Counted from the stretch's first letter, positions 34,928 to 48,796 are shown. The stretch is 64,000 bases of DNA from Pseudovirgaria hyperparasitica (GCF_010093815.1 NW_022985563.1:760247-824246); one strand, 5' to 3'. Notes: a model not told the origin generated them from the sequence alone. Numbers and translations are program-made.

Positions 34928-37611
34928 GGCTTAACTCCGGCTTCTAGCGATATACTCTACTATATAGTTAGTCTCTAGCTACGGAGTTACCCTTCTTCTC
35001 TAAGACTAGAATATACTCGTTCGGACTAGTTTCGAAGATTATACGTTCTTATCTATATATAGAGTAGACTATTAAGAGTACTTACCCGGAGGCTAACCTC
35101 TATACTATAAGTAAGGCCTATCTAGTATATAGCTCCCCTAGGATAAGGGTATGATTAAGTTTACTATATACGAATATCGAAGTGGCTATAACGATCCGAT
35201 CTATATAGATAGGGTATTACTATACTATTCCTATAAATAGAGTACTATACTAAGTAGCGCTAACTAAACTCGAGTTCTTTATATATAGTAGAAGCGAAGA
35301 TATCGCTAGCCTAAGACGCCTTATAGCATCTAGTCGAATACTATTTACCTATACGCCACTATTAAATAGTACTATACTAGTCGCCCTTTTAGGACTAACT
35401 TCTATAGGGTATCTCGGACACTTAGCTACTAGCCTTACTATCCCTTTCTTAAGCTAATTAATATCTCATTATATAATAGCCGTCCCCGTGGTATAGAGGG
35501 GTACTAATATATTAAGTTTATTTATCTCGGGAGCCATAGTATAGTCGTTTCTTCCTTTCTTCTTAGCTCTCTCTTCTTAAGTCTTATAGACCTCTCTAGC
35601 TATAAAGTCGGGGGCGCCCTTCTCGAATACCGTATGATATAAGTCGCTATTAAGGCTTAATAGTTCGCTAATAGTAATGTTTATAGTTATCCCTAGAACG
35701 CGTACTAGCTATGCTTCGCTAGCTTCTATACTTAGCCGCTATCCTTTGCGTAGATAGTTATTAAGCTTAACGTCTCGGATACGTGCCTTTTAACTAGGAT
35801 TTAGGCTATCCCCTTTATCTATCTTATCCTCTAGCGCCGTTAGCTCTTATTTAGACGTTCCCTAGTCGCTACTCTTCTCGCTATCCTTCTATTCCTTAAT
35901 AATCCTTATGTACTACCCTTTACGTATTCCGTAGAGACGGGCGATCTTTCTTTCCTTAGTATAATTAGGTATACTCTTTATAATCCCCCTTCTAGATATT
36001 ATAAGTATAGTAGGCTCTTCCAGGGCTATCTCCTTATAGATATATCTATTACTAGCCACGTTAAAGCGTTCGTGGAATTCTATATATCTATCTTTCTTAC
36101 TCTCGGGCGACGTGACTTCTTCTTCCGAATTACTATCCGCCAAGGCCTAGTAGGGACCCTTTGTAGGTTTTATACTAATACTATATACTAGTACTCTCTA
36201 TAAAGCGTTAATATTTACTACGGACGTAGAAACCTTTACTCCTCCTCCGTACTAGCTTAGGCCGTTTTAAACTATTACTACGTAGTTCCGGATAGCTTAT
36301 AGAGTAGCTTATAGCTCTACCGAGAAGGGTAGTAATGGGATTTCTTCTCCGTTCGCCCTAAAACGCCCTTAGAACACTCGTACCCTATTAATATTTAGTA
36401 ATCCGTCTCTAATATATCCTACTATCTCCGGACATCTATATATTAGGTGATCTCCTCTATATATAATATATATAATCGGTCTTCGAGGCCTATTCTAGGC
36501 TATAACGCCTCCTTAGGAGTCTCGGGTAGAGACGTATTCTCTATTCTATATATAATTCTATGGATAAACTTACGTTAGTTCTATAGGTATACCTTATACT
36601 TAGGGATATACTAAAAGATTTAGCCTTCGCGCCTACTAGTTAATAATAGCCGAAAGTAGCTTAGGTTCGTACTTCTTAAGGGATAGGAATAAGGGATTAG
36701 AGGTAAAGTAGGACTTTATCTTAATTAACGTAAGGTCTAGTTTACTAAATCTCTCTACTATCTCGTTAAACTTATCCGATTCTAGCGCGACGTGTACTAT
36801 GACTAGAGAGGGGTAGTTAAATTCATTAGTTCTTCTTTCTTCATGTGACTACTCTTCTAAGCCGGTCTTCTTACTCCCTATCTTTAATTTATAGTATATA
36901 GCTATAGCTAGCTCTTGTACGGCTAAGTACTTATTAATACGAGCTAGTTCCTTAAGTACTCTAGCCTTTCGTAATACGAAGCCATAGATAATTACCTAGT
37001 TATAACTATATGCTTCCATCGTAAGTTAACATTTCTCTATAGCCCGAGCCTTAAGACTATTAGGTAGCCCTTCTAGGAAGAGCTCTATTTATAAATACGA
37101 GCTTAGGCTTCCTTTAGCCATAAGTTTCTCTATAATAATACGATACTAGGAGTAGTATATAGAGAGAGAGTAGGATGGGTCTACTTTAACTATTTCCACG
37201 TATTTTCGGATAAAGTAGATGGTACCTTCCTCGAGGGCAGAGTTAAATAGAGAGAATTCCTTTAATAATTCTTCACGTAGCGTGGCCTACTACTATTTCT
37301 AAAACCTACTCATTCCTTTAATAGTAGGACGGAGATAGTCCTCGTAGTATAACGGTAGGGAGGTTATCTTCTTATTAGGCGGAACTTTATAGTTTATATA
37401 TATATCCTCGTACTTCCGAAGGAAGGCCGTGATATTTATTCCTTTAAAGCGCTCAGGGGCTAGGGTAGATAGAGATACTATCCTTCCTTATCGCGTAAAT
37501 ACTACGAAGAAGTTAAGTATCTCTCTACGAGTTACTAGGTCGTTATTTTAAGCTCCTATCGCACTATTACTAGTAGTAGGTATACTAGTAGAGACGCTGG
37601 GGGTAAGGTTA

Positions 37612-37636
37612 TTAGTTAAGGGATTACCTTAACTAA
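37612..37636. repeat. Palindrome, copy C in element copy 1
   Basis: TTAGTTAAGG, five bases, then CCTTAACTAA. It is a shorter version of copies A and B and lies near the start of gag. Confidence 0.7.
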
Positions 37637-38140
37637 AGGTTGGCCTAATGCGTCTACCTATAACACCTATTATCCCTTCTCTATATTAACTAATCCCTTT
37701 ATAAGGTGAACTATTACTATCGTCTTTATCGATATAAGGTTTATAGTATCCTACTTATATTATTATCTTCGTGTAAGGCGTTCCTAAAGTAGTATACTCG
37801 TATGGCCGTGTTTATAAATAACAGCTATAGTAGCACTAAATAGATTATATTTATCGTTTTTAAACTCTTCTTTACTACTTCATCTAGCCCTATTTTATAT
37901 CCTATTCCCCTAAGACATTTTCAAGTCGCGCTATCACCCGTATTAGCATGCGTATACTTTTTATAGCTACTTTTAAGAGGCTAGCCCCTAGCGACTCCGG
38001 ACTCCCTGTTTTCCGGACTCATAGCTTTAATCTAGTAAGTCTAGACTACCTTATTAGACACGCTATATACTTCCCCTAAGCTAGTTTCGGAGTCCTAATC
38101 TCCCCCTATAAGTTCGTAGTCCGGGTACGACCTCTAAAAT

Positions 38141-38512
38141 TATGGTAAGCTATCGCCACGTGTGTCCCTTTTATAAATAGCTATGTTCCTAGTATAGTAG
38201 TCACGACGAACTTACAAGTATCTCTCCTAGGTATTATAAGTTCTCTTTGAACGCACGACTTCTTATTAGTTCTCTTTTACGATAGGACGGGTCTATATAA
38301 TACTCTTAATTAATTCTTTAATAGCTAAGCCTAATAATCAATATCTATAGAGGCCCATAAACGTAAGAAAAGGTCGAATAGTCGAATATTAGTAATGGGG
38401 GAAGCGCGCCGAGCAGAATAACCAAGGAAAACGCCCTCCTTAAATATATAATGAAGCCATGTAATCGAGCCAGAGACACATACATATAGGGCTGCAGGAG
38501 CGGCCTTCCACA
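38141..38512 (-). repeat. 5' LTR of copy 1
   Basis: 372 bp; outer end GGCCTTCCACA followed by ATAG. It pairs with 27075-27446 in direct orientation. Confidence 0.88.
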
Positions 38513-39170
38513 ATAGTTATTACTTTCTATTATATATTACTTACGGTAGTACTAAATCTATAATATATAGTACTTATATAACTAAGAAGTATTATTACTT
38601 ATAGATATTTAAGTAAGTTCGAATAACTTTACGTAGATTTACTTATATTAGTATAGATTACTACTAGGCCTCTAGTAACCCCTACTAATAAGGAGCGTAG
38701 TACTACTAATCGTAATACCTTAGAGAAGGCTTTCTATAAGCTATATATCTAAGGTAAGGATTACGCCTAGGAGTATAATTCTAATAAGATCCGTAAGGAT
38801 TTATTAGAATCTACTATAGCTATTATTACCGCGATTACTAGATAATATCGTTTTTCTTAAATTATTATAGATTCTTACTAATATATATTAATCTCTATAA
38901 TAGTACTAAAATCTCTACTACTTCGGACTTCTTTCTATATACTAGCGATATTAAAATTCCTAGAAAAGGTTCTAGTAAAAAGGCTAAGGTTCCTTCCTCA
39001 CGCGTACTAAAGAGCTATAAATTTAGGGAAGATAGCTCTAATCTAGAAGTTTCTATACTAAAGGTATATAGTTCTATACTAATTATTAAATCTTTTTACT
39101 AATTTATATAATTCTTAGCGTGCCCGCGCTAGTCCATCCCTCTCTATCCCGGGTCCCGCTACTCTATAGG
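38513..39170. mobile_element. Relic of unknown class, middle part
   Basis: AT-rich fossil sequence lying between element copy 1 and the 8-kb chromovirus. It is contiguous with 25,173-27,074 once copy 1 is removed and with 47,195 onward once the chromovirus is removed. A lysine-rich reading is visible on the plus strand near 38,950-39,080, but no diagnostic domain. Confidence 0.45.
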
Positions 39171-39408
39171 TGTTAGGACGGGAACCCTAACGGACCTATA
39201 TGGACCATTCTAATCTATGTAGCCACGTAGCGGCCAGAGCTAGGATGAGTTAGCTAGGTTAAGCGAGGTTACTATATAAGTGGACCGTATAAACCGATTC
39301 CTACTCGTTAGAAATCAACCTCGTATAAGAGTAAGACTACTCTATAAATATATTCCTATGTCTCTCTATGAACTATTAGACTACTATCCTACGTCTTTAC
39401 TTATTATA
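39171..39408 (+). repeat. 5' LTR of the chromovirus
   Basis: 238 bp, starts TGTTAGGACGGGAACCC. Preceded by ATAGG. Confidence 0.92.
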
Positions 39409-42400
39409 TTTTAATTTCTCCCTATATAGCACGACGGCAGCTTATAGAGATAGCTCCTACTATACGCTATAATACCCGTAGCACGACCTCCTACGAGAGA
39501 CTCTCCCTAAATCTAAATAAGGAGAATAGTCTCCCTACGACCACCTCCACCGATAAGTATACCCTATAAGCTATCGCACTAATAACTAGTACGGTATTCC
39601 GTGCAACCGTGGAAGACTACCTAGATAATAAGGAAGGAGTCTATTATACTCCATCGCGGTCTAGTTTACACTATACTAGACCTATCCTTACTATAAGACT
39701 AGACCCTATTAACGTTAACGAACTAATTCGTTAGAACCGACTAACGTTAACCACGCCTTACGATAACGTATATACTAGGCTATACGCGGAGAGGTAGTAT
39801 TAGGCTTAGCTCGAATAGTAACTTCGCGAACTTAACGAAGTATAAGGACAAACCGCTAGACTCGAAGCCGCACTACGCGCTTTAGTACTAGTAGCAACTA
39901 ACCTATACTAATATGGACTAACTTAAGCCGAAATAGTCTAACTAAGTCTATTACTATCCTAGTTACCTCGGCCTAAGAAACTACCTTACTTCGACGGTAA
40001 AACCAGGAAGAGCTTTTACGAATGGGCTTACTAGTATAGCCGATTCTTCCATCTATTCACGAACGATAGTAATAAGATTAGGTTCGTATAGAACTACCTA
40101 GACCTAACGCCATCTAAACGTTAGATGGTATATCGGATCGAACACCCTAAGGATATATATAACTAGGACACGTTCACCGAATTCCTTCTTTAATACTTTA
40201 GCGATAGAGCCGAGCGACGCGAATAGGCTTAGAGCCATATCTTTAAGACTTAATAGCGAGAAAGATAATCCCCGTTATAACTCCTCGAATACCTCCGACC
40301 TCTCTAGAGAGAAGCCGAGGAAGATTATATGGTTCGATAATACGACGACTTTAAAAGGTCCCTTAATCCGAGCGTAAAAGAACGCATCGACCTTATAACG
40401 TCTATCCCTACCGACCTTTAGGTACTCGCGAATCTTATAGAATAATACTAGCGTACAATAAATAACCAACGCCGTATAGGCGCACGACTATCCCTACTAA
40501 TCTAATCCGATACGAAATCGTCTAAAGAGGACCGGTTTAGTAATAGATCGCGCGGAATACCTCATGGGCACTACCACTCTACGAACTCGAGAGGATAAGG
40601 CCCGTACCGCGGATCTTCCCACCGGTTAATATATTAAGACACGAGAAACGACTCGCATAAACGACCTAAAGTCACCTACTATACTTATAGTAGGATAGGC
40701 CATATAGTACCCAAGTACCGCTCTAGGAAACCACCGAATACTAATATAGATACTAAGTTAGTTATATACTATAAGTGCTAGTAGCTAGGACACATCGCGC
40801 CTAACTACCCGGTATATAATATAAAAAACTAACTACCTACGAGAAACCCTCGCGACTTATAGACGTAACTAAAATAGAGGGATAACTAGCTAACTAGTAT
40901 ATCGAACTATAGGCTAGGCCTATCGAGGTCCCCTATGGATAACATTAGACCGTAATACTTAATAGCGGTTTAGCTACTAACGTTATATCGACTTAATAAG
41001 CACGAGAACTTAACGTCGATATTTAAGTACTAATAGGTGCCACCTTCTATGGTATCGATGGTCCTATTAAATCGTAGGGTACCTATACTATTAAATACAG
41101 TATCTAGGATAGCGGGGGGAAGTGGAAACCCTACTACTTAACCTTTATTATAGTAGACAGCCCCTTCGATATGATCCTCGGTATACCGTAGCTCGAAAAA
41201 TATAACCCGAAACTAGACTTTATCTAGAAAATAGCTGGCTGGCGTATATACCTACTATAATAGAATCTAGTATAGCTAGTCGACGACGAATAATTCCAGA
41301 AGGACTACGAAAAGGCAATCTCTACTATCTACATCCTCTCACTTACTTAAAATAGAGAACTTAGTATTAAAGTAGATGAAAACCTACTATATTAGTATAA
41401 AATATACTAACATGTCGCGTTAGCGATCGACTCGTCCGAATTACCTTAATACTAACCTACTAATCTTACTATTAACCTCGAGGACGGTTAATAACCCCTA
41501 TACGGACCCATCTACCCTCTATTAGAACCTAAGCTATAGGTCCTCCGAGAATACATCGAAAAGAACCTTACGCGAGGATAGATTAGGCCTAGTATATCCC
41601 TAGCCGGAGCTCTAATCCTCTTTATAAAGAAGAAGGATAGGAGTCTCCGTCTATGTATCGACTACCGTAGCCTAAATAATATTACACGAAAGAATCGTTA
41701 CCTACTACCTCTTATCTCCGAGTCTATTAATAGACTAGAGCGCGCGAAGATCTTTACTAAGCTTAATCTACGCGACATCTACTACCGCCTACGTATTAAG
41801 AAGGGCGATAAGTAGAAAACGGCGTTTAGGACCCGTTATAGATACTTTAAGTACATAGTAGTCCCTTTTAGACTAACTAACGCGCTAGGGACCTTCCAAG
41901 CATACATTAATAACGCGCTAGTAGGCCTACTTAACACGACGTGCATCGTATACCTCGACGATATCCTTATCTTCTCTAATAACGAAGAAGAACACATCTA
42001 GTACGTACGCGTAGTCCTAGATAGACTAGAAAAACATAAGCTATATATTAAGCTATCTAAATACGAGTTCCACTAGGACCACGTTAACTTCCTTAGCTTC
42101 GTTATTACTAATTAAGGTATAACTATAGAAAGGGATAGGGTCGCTACTATCGTAGACTGGCCTAAACTAAAATCGGTTTGAGACATACGTGTCTTTATCG
42201 GATTCGCTAATTACTACCGAAAATTCGTTAAGTACTTCTCCCGGCTAGCAGCACCGCTTAACGCGTGTACTACCACTATAGATTCGTCTATTACGGTCCG
42301 CGGTAGATAGAAACAGCGTAATATTAAATCGTAGCCTATAGAATTATCGGAAGGCGAAAGGGCCTCCTTTAAGAAAATCAAAGAGGCATTTACTACTACT

Positions 42401-44469
42401 CTATTACTAGTGCACTTCGACCTAACTAAACCTATCCACGTCGAAACCGACGCGTTAGGATTTATAATCTTAGGCATTCTCTTCTAGTCTAGACCAACTA
42501 AGTCTAAAAAGGTCTAATAGCATCTAGTTACGTTCTTCTCGCGTAAAATAGTCGATGTTAAGACTAGATATACTATCCATGACCAAGAGCTACTAGTAAT
42601 AGTAGAGTCGTTTAAATAGTGGCGATATTATCTTAAAGATGCTATATATAACGTCGAGTTACTAACTAATTACTATAACTTAAAGGGGTTTATAAGCACG
42701 ACGGTTTTAAACCGTTAATAGGTTTAATAGGCTAAGTAGCTTACGAACTTTCACTTTATAATCTACCATCGACCTAGAAGTATAAACCTAGCTAATGGGA
42801 TATTAAGAAGACCTAACTATAAAGAAGGCGCCTAGGATCATAGTGGCCATAGGGTTCTAGAGTAGCTATAGGCCTAACTCTTAAGGACGAGGTTGGATTT
42901 TAAGTTATTAGGCGATTAGCGAGATGCTAACGTCGATACCGGTAATCGAATCTCTAAGACCGAAGCCGGTAACTAAAGACGCGGTACCGAAGTCCCTAGT
43001 AGGCCGTTTATTAGCGCTATCGGGAAGGGCGATAATGCCTAGCGTGAATATCTAATTAACCTCGCCTAGTTAATAGTAGATCTATAGAAGATAGACCCGA
43101 TAGTTTTAAAGTTATATAAAATATAGTAAGATAGGTTATTATAGACTAAAGTAGACTATAAGTAGACCTTCGTGGACGGCTTACTTTACTATAATAGAAA
43201 GTACTATATGCTAACGGGTAACGCGCGATTTAACGTAGTTAGCCGATACCATGACGCTAACCTAGTAGGATACTTTAGGTATATACGTACCCTAAGCTTA
43301 ATTCGTTAGTACTATTTTTAGGAAGATATACCTAAGTACATTAAAGAATGGATAGCTACTTATCCGATTTATTAAAGAACGAAGGCCCCTAGGCATAAGC
43401 CATATAGGAATTTATAGCCTCTTTTAGTCCCCCTCTTTATATAGGAAGATGTTACTATAGATTTCATAGTTAACTTACCTCCAAGCGAGATGCTTCGAAT
43501 AAGTTATAATTCTATTCTTATTATCGTGGATAGACTTATAAAGATATCTAGGTATATCCTAGTGTAGAAGACGATTACATCCAAAGAACTAGCGTAGGTG
43601 TTCTAGAACGAGATTATTAAGGTCTATAGTATACTAAAAAGGATCGTTACGGACCGAGGAAGTACCTTCACGTCCAAATTCTAGACGTTATTCTATGAAA
43701 TAGTAAGTATAAATAGGAACATATCTATAGTATTTTATCCTTAGACGGATAGCTAGATAGAGCGATAGAACTAGACGCTCGAAGTCTACCTACGCGTATT
43801 CTATAATTTCGAGTAGGATGACTAGGCCTCCCTACTAAGTATAGTAGAGTTTATATATAATAATAGTCGTTATAGCACGACTAGTATTATACCTTTCTAG
43901 GCGAACCTCGGACGCAGTCTAAGGATAGGTTTTGAGCCTTATACGGTCTAATTTGATCGAATAATAGACGTGAACGTCCACGCTTAGGAATTAGCGATTA
44001 AAATCTTCGAAACCGCACGTAACTATCGCGCTATAATCTAATAAGTAAACGACTCGTATACGAAGTACTATAATAGGTTAGCTAAGGATTAGACGTATAA
44101 GGAGGGCGACGAGGTCCTTCTTAACGTCTGTAATATACGAACGTCGCGAGTAAATAAGAAGCTCGATTATAAAATGGCTGGTCCCTTCCGAATCAAACGT
44201 CGTATCGGTATAAGAGTCTACGAGCTCGACTTAGGAAGCGATATAAGAATCTATAACGTGTTCCACGTCTTACTACTCGAAAGATTTCGACCTAACGTGT
44301 ATAACCGTACGAACGTGTAGTTACACTCTATTATACTCTAAGATAGACTAGACGTGTTCGAAGTGGACTATATTATCGAATATAGGATTAATAAAGACGG
44401 TATTTAGAAATATAGAATCCGTTAGAAGGACTATACTAAGGACGAGGACACCTAGGAACCAGCGGTGTA

Positions 44470-46956
44470 TATCTTAAGTTCTATAATGGCTATATATAAG
44501 TAAAAGATGTAGAATAGCGCATTATTAATGTAAATATAGCGACGTTGCGGTCGTTATAAAAAGAAGAAGGATACTATAGAGAACGAAGTGCTTAATTAGG
44601 AAATCTAGACGCGCACTAGGAAAACTCTATAAGGTAGCCCTACAATTTAAGTATCGCACGGTTACTAGACGTGAAGAAAGCGTAAGTAACCATTTTAGAA
44701 ACGTGACGCGACATACCATAATAGAAGAGTCTAGAATAGACTAACATAGACCATTACACACGAGAAAAATATAGGACTAAGAACCTAAAAAAGGTACCCT
44801 ACCATAGAATTAAACTCTTAACACGAAATATAAAAGGTTAGAGTACCCGAACCGATAACTACTAGGCCACTAGTTCGGGTACTCTAATGGAATTTATAGA
44901 GATAAACTAATTAATATACGGTGCCCATACTTAGGTGACTTAAGGAAAATCAGAATATAGAAACCGATAGTTATAAGCTAAGCGAGCGCACATATAATAT
45001 CGTTAAGTTAAGAATTAAATTACTAGAAACTAGCCGACGGGTATCTAAACGGTCTAAAAAAGGACTAAAACGGATAAAAGCTAGGCAAATAGAGCCGGCG
45101 CGCACCACCTATAGTAGATCTAGAATATATAGAGCTAATATATAGAGCTAGAACCATAGAGCTACTCCTCCATCTTATCATCCGTTATAACCTCTAGTAT
45201 AGTCCTCTCTAACCGCACGACATAGCGGCGGAGGGTAACGACCTTAGCCTCTAGAGTAATAACCCGATCTATTAGAGCCTAGAGAGAAGAGCCTTAAGCG
45301 CCGGAGCGTAGCGACTAGGTCTAAAGTTAGCTAACATGATCTAGAATAATCTAGAAGGGAATATATACCCTCTTACGAGGCGACTTAGAGGGAGAAATAG
45401 TAGACCTCTTACGAGATCCGTTAGTAGCGCGAGACGGATAAGGGGGGATAGAGTGAATCCTCTCTACGGCCTCTATAGCTAGGATAGACTCCCTAGAATG
45501 GGTAGCCTAGGCGCTAGGGATCTCGCGGCGGCTAGAAATATTAATAGGTGTTAAAAATAATTAACGTGTTCGTAACTTACACTTTAATAACCTCTAGAAA
45601 GAGCTTATAGCGCTCCCTAAACTCCCTCTATATAGTAGGTAGGTAGCTATAAGGACCCCCGAGGGTCTCGCGAACGCGAAGGTCGTTATATATATCTTAT
45701 ATACGCATAGGAACCTAAGAATATATTAGCGCGAATAACTTTAGATTATACTAGACTAAGATAGCCTATTATACTTACCTATAGATAAGTCTTACTAGTT
45801 ACGGTATAGTGGTAGTAGCGGGTAGATAGAGTAAAGATAGGGCGTATAGGCCCGTCGCGGTTAGTAGAGTAGTAGCTAATACTAGAGTTAGAGCGAAAGA
45901 GATATTTAGAGCCGGCCGTATAGCCCTTAATATACTTATAGCATATTAAACCGTAGTTCGCCGTTTTCCTATAGCGTAAACCGCGACCACGTTTAGTATC
46001 CTCGGCGACCTAGGCCTTATTATTAGTAGGCTAGGGTTTAGAGTAAATATTAAGGTCCTAAAAGGACCTAGAGCGACTAAATCAATCTATATTAGACCGG
46101 AAGGGAGAGCGGTAAGGCGGCGGCGCGGGTAAGCGCGAGGGCTCGCGATTATCGTCTATAATAAGATCTTCTTTATCCTCTAGAGAAGATAGAGTAGGCG
46201 GCGTACGCGTTAGAGTAAGGGGAGAACTTACGACTACTTTATCCATAAATTCAGTACTAAGATTACCTAGATTAGAGCGACTAGTAGCTATATTAGTAGT
46301 AGAGGTAGAAGTAGTAGTAGTAGCCCTAGCTACCCTCTTCTCTAACTTAGAGCGCGCCTTCGTGCTACCTTAATAGGTAGGCTTCTTAGCCGGCGTAGCC
46401 GGGGAGAAGGTAATACCTTTAGAGCGAGTCTTACGAGAGGAGGAGGTAGGCTTAGAGATAGGACTAGTATTAGATATCTATATACACACGTTAGCTAGAG
46501 ATCTAAGGAAGGAATATTCGTCCACCCTTAACGATAATTAATAAAGCTAAATTAGTAACCGTAATAACGCGAATGGGTCATATAGGACCGGTTCTAATAA
46601 GAATAGACTATAATAGACCCTTCTAAACCTAAACTAGGGAAGATAGTATATGAATTAACGACTTACCTTAAGAGCGAGGTAGATGTACTAGAGAATAAAA
46701 TCAAAGGCGAGCGAAGCTAAATATATACTCGACTAAAGTGGCGATTACGTGTCCTAGGTAGTAGCCACGAAGCAAGGGATAAGCGCGTGCATAAACTGGT
46801 AAAAGTGAACTAGAATCTCGAGTTTACCTATATTAAGGATGGTTATAACGTTATAGGAACTTAGTTACGGATATATAGATATACGGTGGATTATAGAGAC
46901 TTAGGATTATATATACTTAAGTACTTTGGGGCGAAGTATAAAAAGAAGAAGAATAT
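44470..46956 (-). other. Post-pol region with antisense coding character
   Basis: After the chromodomain the plus strand loses coding character, but the minus strand reads as protein-like over about 46,500-45,100. It has a Ser/Thr/Lys/Pro-rich start (SPISKPTSSSRKTRSKG), a RGRGLRYRK stretch followed by a zinc-knuckle-like block at about 45,990-45,900, and a leucine-heptad-like end (VITLEAKVVTLRRYVVRLE) near 45,260-45,200. Antisense frames between pol and the 3' LTR are known in some plant Gypsy elements. Degenerate here, with many stops; function unknown. Confidence 0.4.
44838..44887. repeat. 15-bp stem hairpin, tRNA-like neighbourhood
   Basis: TTAGAGTACCCGAAC at 44838-44852 pairs with GTTCGGGTACTCTAA at 44873-44887 around a 20-base loop. 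On the minus strand CTAGTGGCCTAGTAGTTA resembles a pol III A box, and AGTTTAATTCT about 40 bases further on resembles a B box. A tRNA-derived fragment is possible but unproven. Confidence 0.45.
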
Positions 46957-47194
46957 TATTAGGACGGGAACCCTAACGGACCTATATAGACCATTCTAAT
47001 CCATGTAGCCACGTAGCGGCTAGAGCTAGGATGAGTCAGCTAGGTTAAGCGAGGTTACTATATAAGTAGACCGTATAAACCGATTCCTGCTCGTTAGGAA
47101 TCAACCTCGTATAAGAGTGAGACTACTCTATAAATACATTCCTATGTCTCTCTATAAACTGTTAGACTACTATCCTACGTCTTCACTCATTACA
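46957..47194 (+). repeat. 3' LTR of the chromovirus
   Basis: 238 bp, ends CTCATTACA and is followed by ATAGG. Direct repeat of 39171-39408. Confidence 0.92.
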
Positions 47195-47850
47195 ATAGGT
47201 TTCTATAGAGGAGTTTATAGCTATAAGGCGTACTATATAGAATTTATAGCGTTAGAACAAAAGGCTAGAGACTTATATTATAAAGCTCTATACTATACTA
47301 AATAAGAACTAGCGGAAGGAATTAGATGTAACTATCGCGGTAATTAGTACTTCTACTTCTACTCCGACTTAATCGGTTTAGATCTATACTAATTAGTACT
47401 AATATATCTCTTTTATCTGGCGTTTTTAGTTTTTTAGTTTTAATTTTAAAGCGACCTTACTTCTTCTAGATAGATTAGTACAAGTTTATATAGATCTATA
47501 TAGATCTTTATATTTTCTTTTAGCTTTCTTAATTTTATCTTTCTTTAATAATAACTTCTTTAATCTCTTTAGTAATCTATACTAATCTATACCGATCGGC
47601 ACCGATTTTTAATGTCTATTTCTCTTAGTAAATTATTTTTCTAAGTCTCTTTTTTAGTTAAATTTTTAAAGTTCTAAGTTCGAACTTTCTAAGGAAGTTC
47701 CTTAATTCCTTAGAATATTTTAAAGATCTATATCTCTTTTACCTTCTTCCTTTTAGGCGGCCGTTCTTAGCGCCGAACTATACTAAAAAACGTTAAATTA
47801 CTATACTTTAGTATAATTCTCTACGATTCCGTAGCTTCCTTTACTAATTA
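47195..47850. mobile_element. AT-rich relic between chromovirus and older Gypsy element
   Basis: Fossil sequence, probably the right part of the unknown relic (protein-like plus-strand reading at 47,195-47,305) grading into the 3' end of the older Gypsy element. No LTR pair was found to set the border. Confidence 0.35.
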
Positions 47851-48796
47851 CTACTTATATACTAATATCGCTACTTTACTAATATTTATTATAGGTTTCT
47901 AAGTATCTTTATTAGAATTATATCCTTTCTAATAAATTTTATATAGCTATGTACTATCTTTAGCGTGTTACTAGCTAAGTATCTACTTAACTTCGTAGAT
48001 ATCTATACCTTCTTACGTAACTACTTTATATAGTATCTATTCGGAACGATCTGGTAATAATAAGGTATAAAATGGCTCGAGAAGCGTAATATGGAATATA
48101 TTATATATCTTTAATATAGAAGGGAGTTATAACTTATATACCTAGTTATTAATTACACGAGTAATCTTATATAGACCTATTATTATATAGTTAAGCTTCT
48201 TCTTTAGCCTAATACTATGAATATTCTTACTATTTAGTAAAACTTTATCCCTAATATTAAAGATCATGGGTTTTCTACCCTTATTATAGTGCGATTTACT
48301 ATAATTCATAGTATCTTATAGTAACTTTATAACGCTTCTTTACGTTTAGAATAGTTCTATAGTAATTTCTATTACTTTAACGTTAGGTCGTTCTACTTTA
48401 AACTAAGTCCCTAAGAACTACGTATTATAGTTCTAACCGAAGTTTACTTTAAATAGACTTACGTAGGTTAACGTATATCGGCTATTATTATATACGAATT
48501 CCGCGATATAGACTAACCTTATCTAGTTATCGTACTTATAGTTATAATATACGCGTAAATACGCCTCGACTATCTAATTCTACTACTCTATCTATCTATC
48601 TATTTATAGATAGAACGTAGTACTAAGTTTCCGCTTAATTCCTAGTATATAGTAGAAATCCTTCTAAAATTTAGATATTATCTATAGATCTCTATCTAAA
48701 ACTATACCGTTTAGTATACTATAGAGCCGGACTACGTTACGGAGTAGTATATCTATAAGATCTAGTACTTAGATTATCTTCCTTATAGGGATATAG
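47850..48796 (-). mobile_element. Older Gypsy chromovirus, 3' part (degenerate)
   Basis: On the minus strand this holds the second half of an integrase core (from 48,796 down to about 48,450), the integrase C-terminal block equivalent to 'PVFHVSLLEP' at about 48,090, and a chromodomain-like block at about 47,990-47,880. The first half of the same integrase lies at 60,212-60,310 and beyond, so the element was split by insertion of the 11.4-kb copy 2. Fossil with many stops. Confidence 0.7.

Larger units (their letters stand above)
27075..38512 (-). mobile_element. 11.4-kb Gypsy-type LTR retrotransposon, copy 1 (degenerate)
   Basis: Bounded by 372-bp direct repeats (27075-27446 and 38141-38512) and by ATAG on both sides (27071-27074 and 38513-38516). 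Coding strand is minus. By mirror comparison with copy 2: gag about 37,450-36,600, RT about 34,150-33,590, RNase H about 33,280-32,900, integrase about 32,750-31,370, then a further gene-like region at about 30,580-27,680. The element is a fossil with many stops in every frame, mostly of the kind left by RIP. It is inserted in an older relic. Together with copy 2 (48797-60211, opposite orientation) it makes a long inverted repeat. Confidence 0.85.
39171..47194 (+). mobile_element. 8.0-kb Gypsy chromovirus with extra 3' region (degenerate)
   Basis: 238-bp LTRs at 39171-39408 and 46957-47194 are flanked by a perfect ATAGG target duplication (39166-39170 and 47195-47199). Parts in order on the plus strand: capsid-like gag at about 39,960-40,380, CCHC zinc knuckle at about 40,765-40,810, protease at about 40,950-41,200, reverse transcriptase at about 41,580-42,080 with its Y-x-D-D block at 41,951-41,962, RNase H at about 42,440-42,700, integrase at about 43,000-43,950 and a chromodomain at about 44,350-44,465. 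This order and the chromodomain define a Ty3/Gypsy chromovirus. About 2.5 kb of further sequence precede the 3' LTR. The element has many stops. Its two LTRs differ at about 15 sites, all transitions, so RIP rather than age explains the divergence. Confidence 0.9.

Noticed and set aside
38331-38513. Conserved 60-codon frame, repeated at 59838-60020
   Set aside because: Lies inside the LTRs of the 11.4-kb element; similarity is due to LTR identity.
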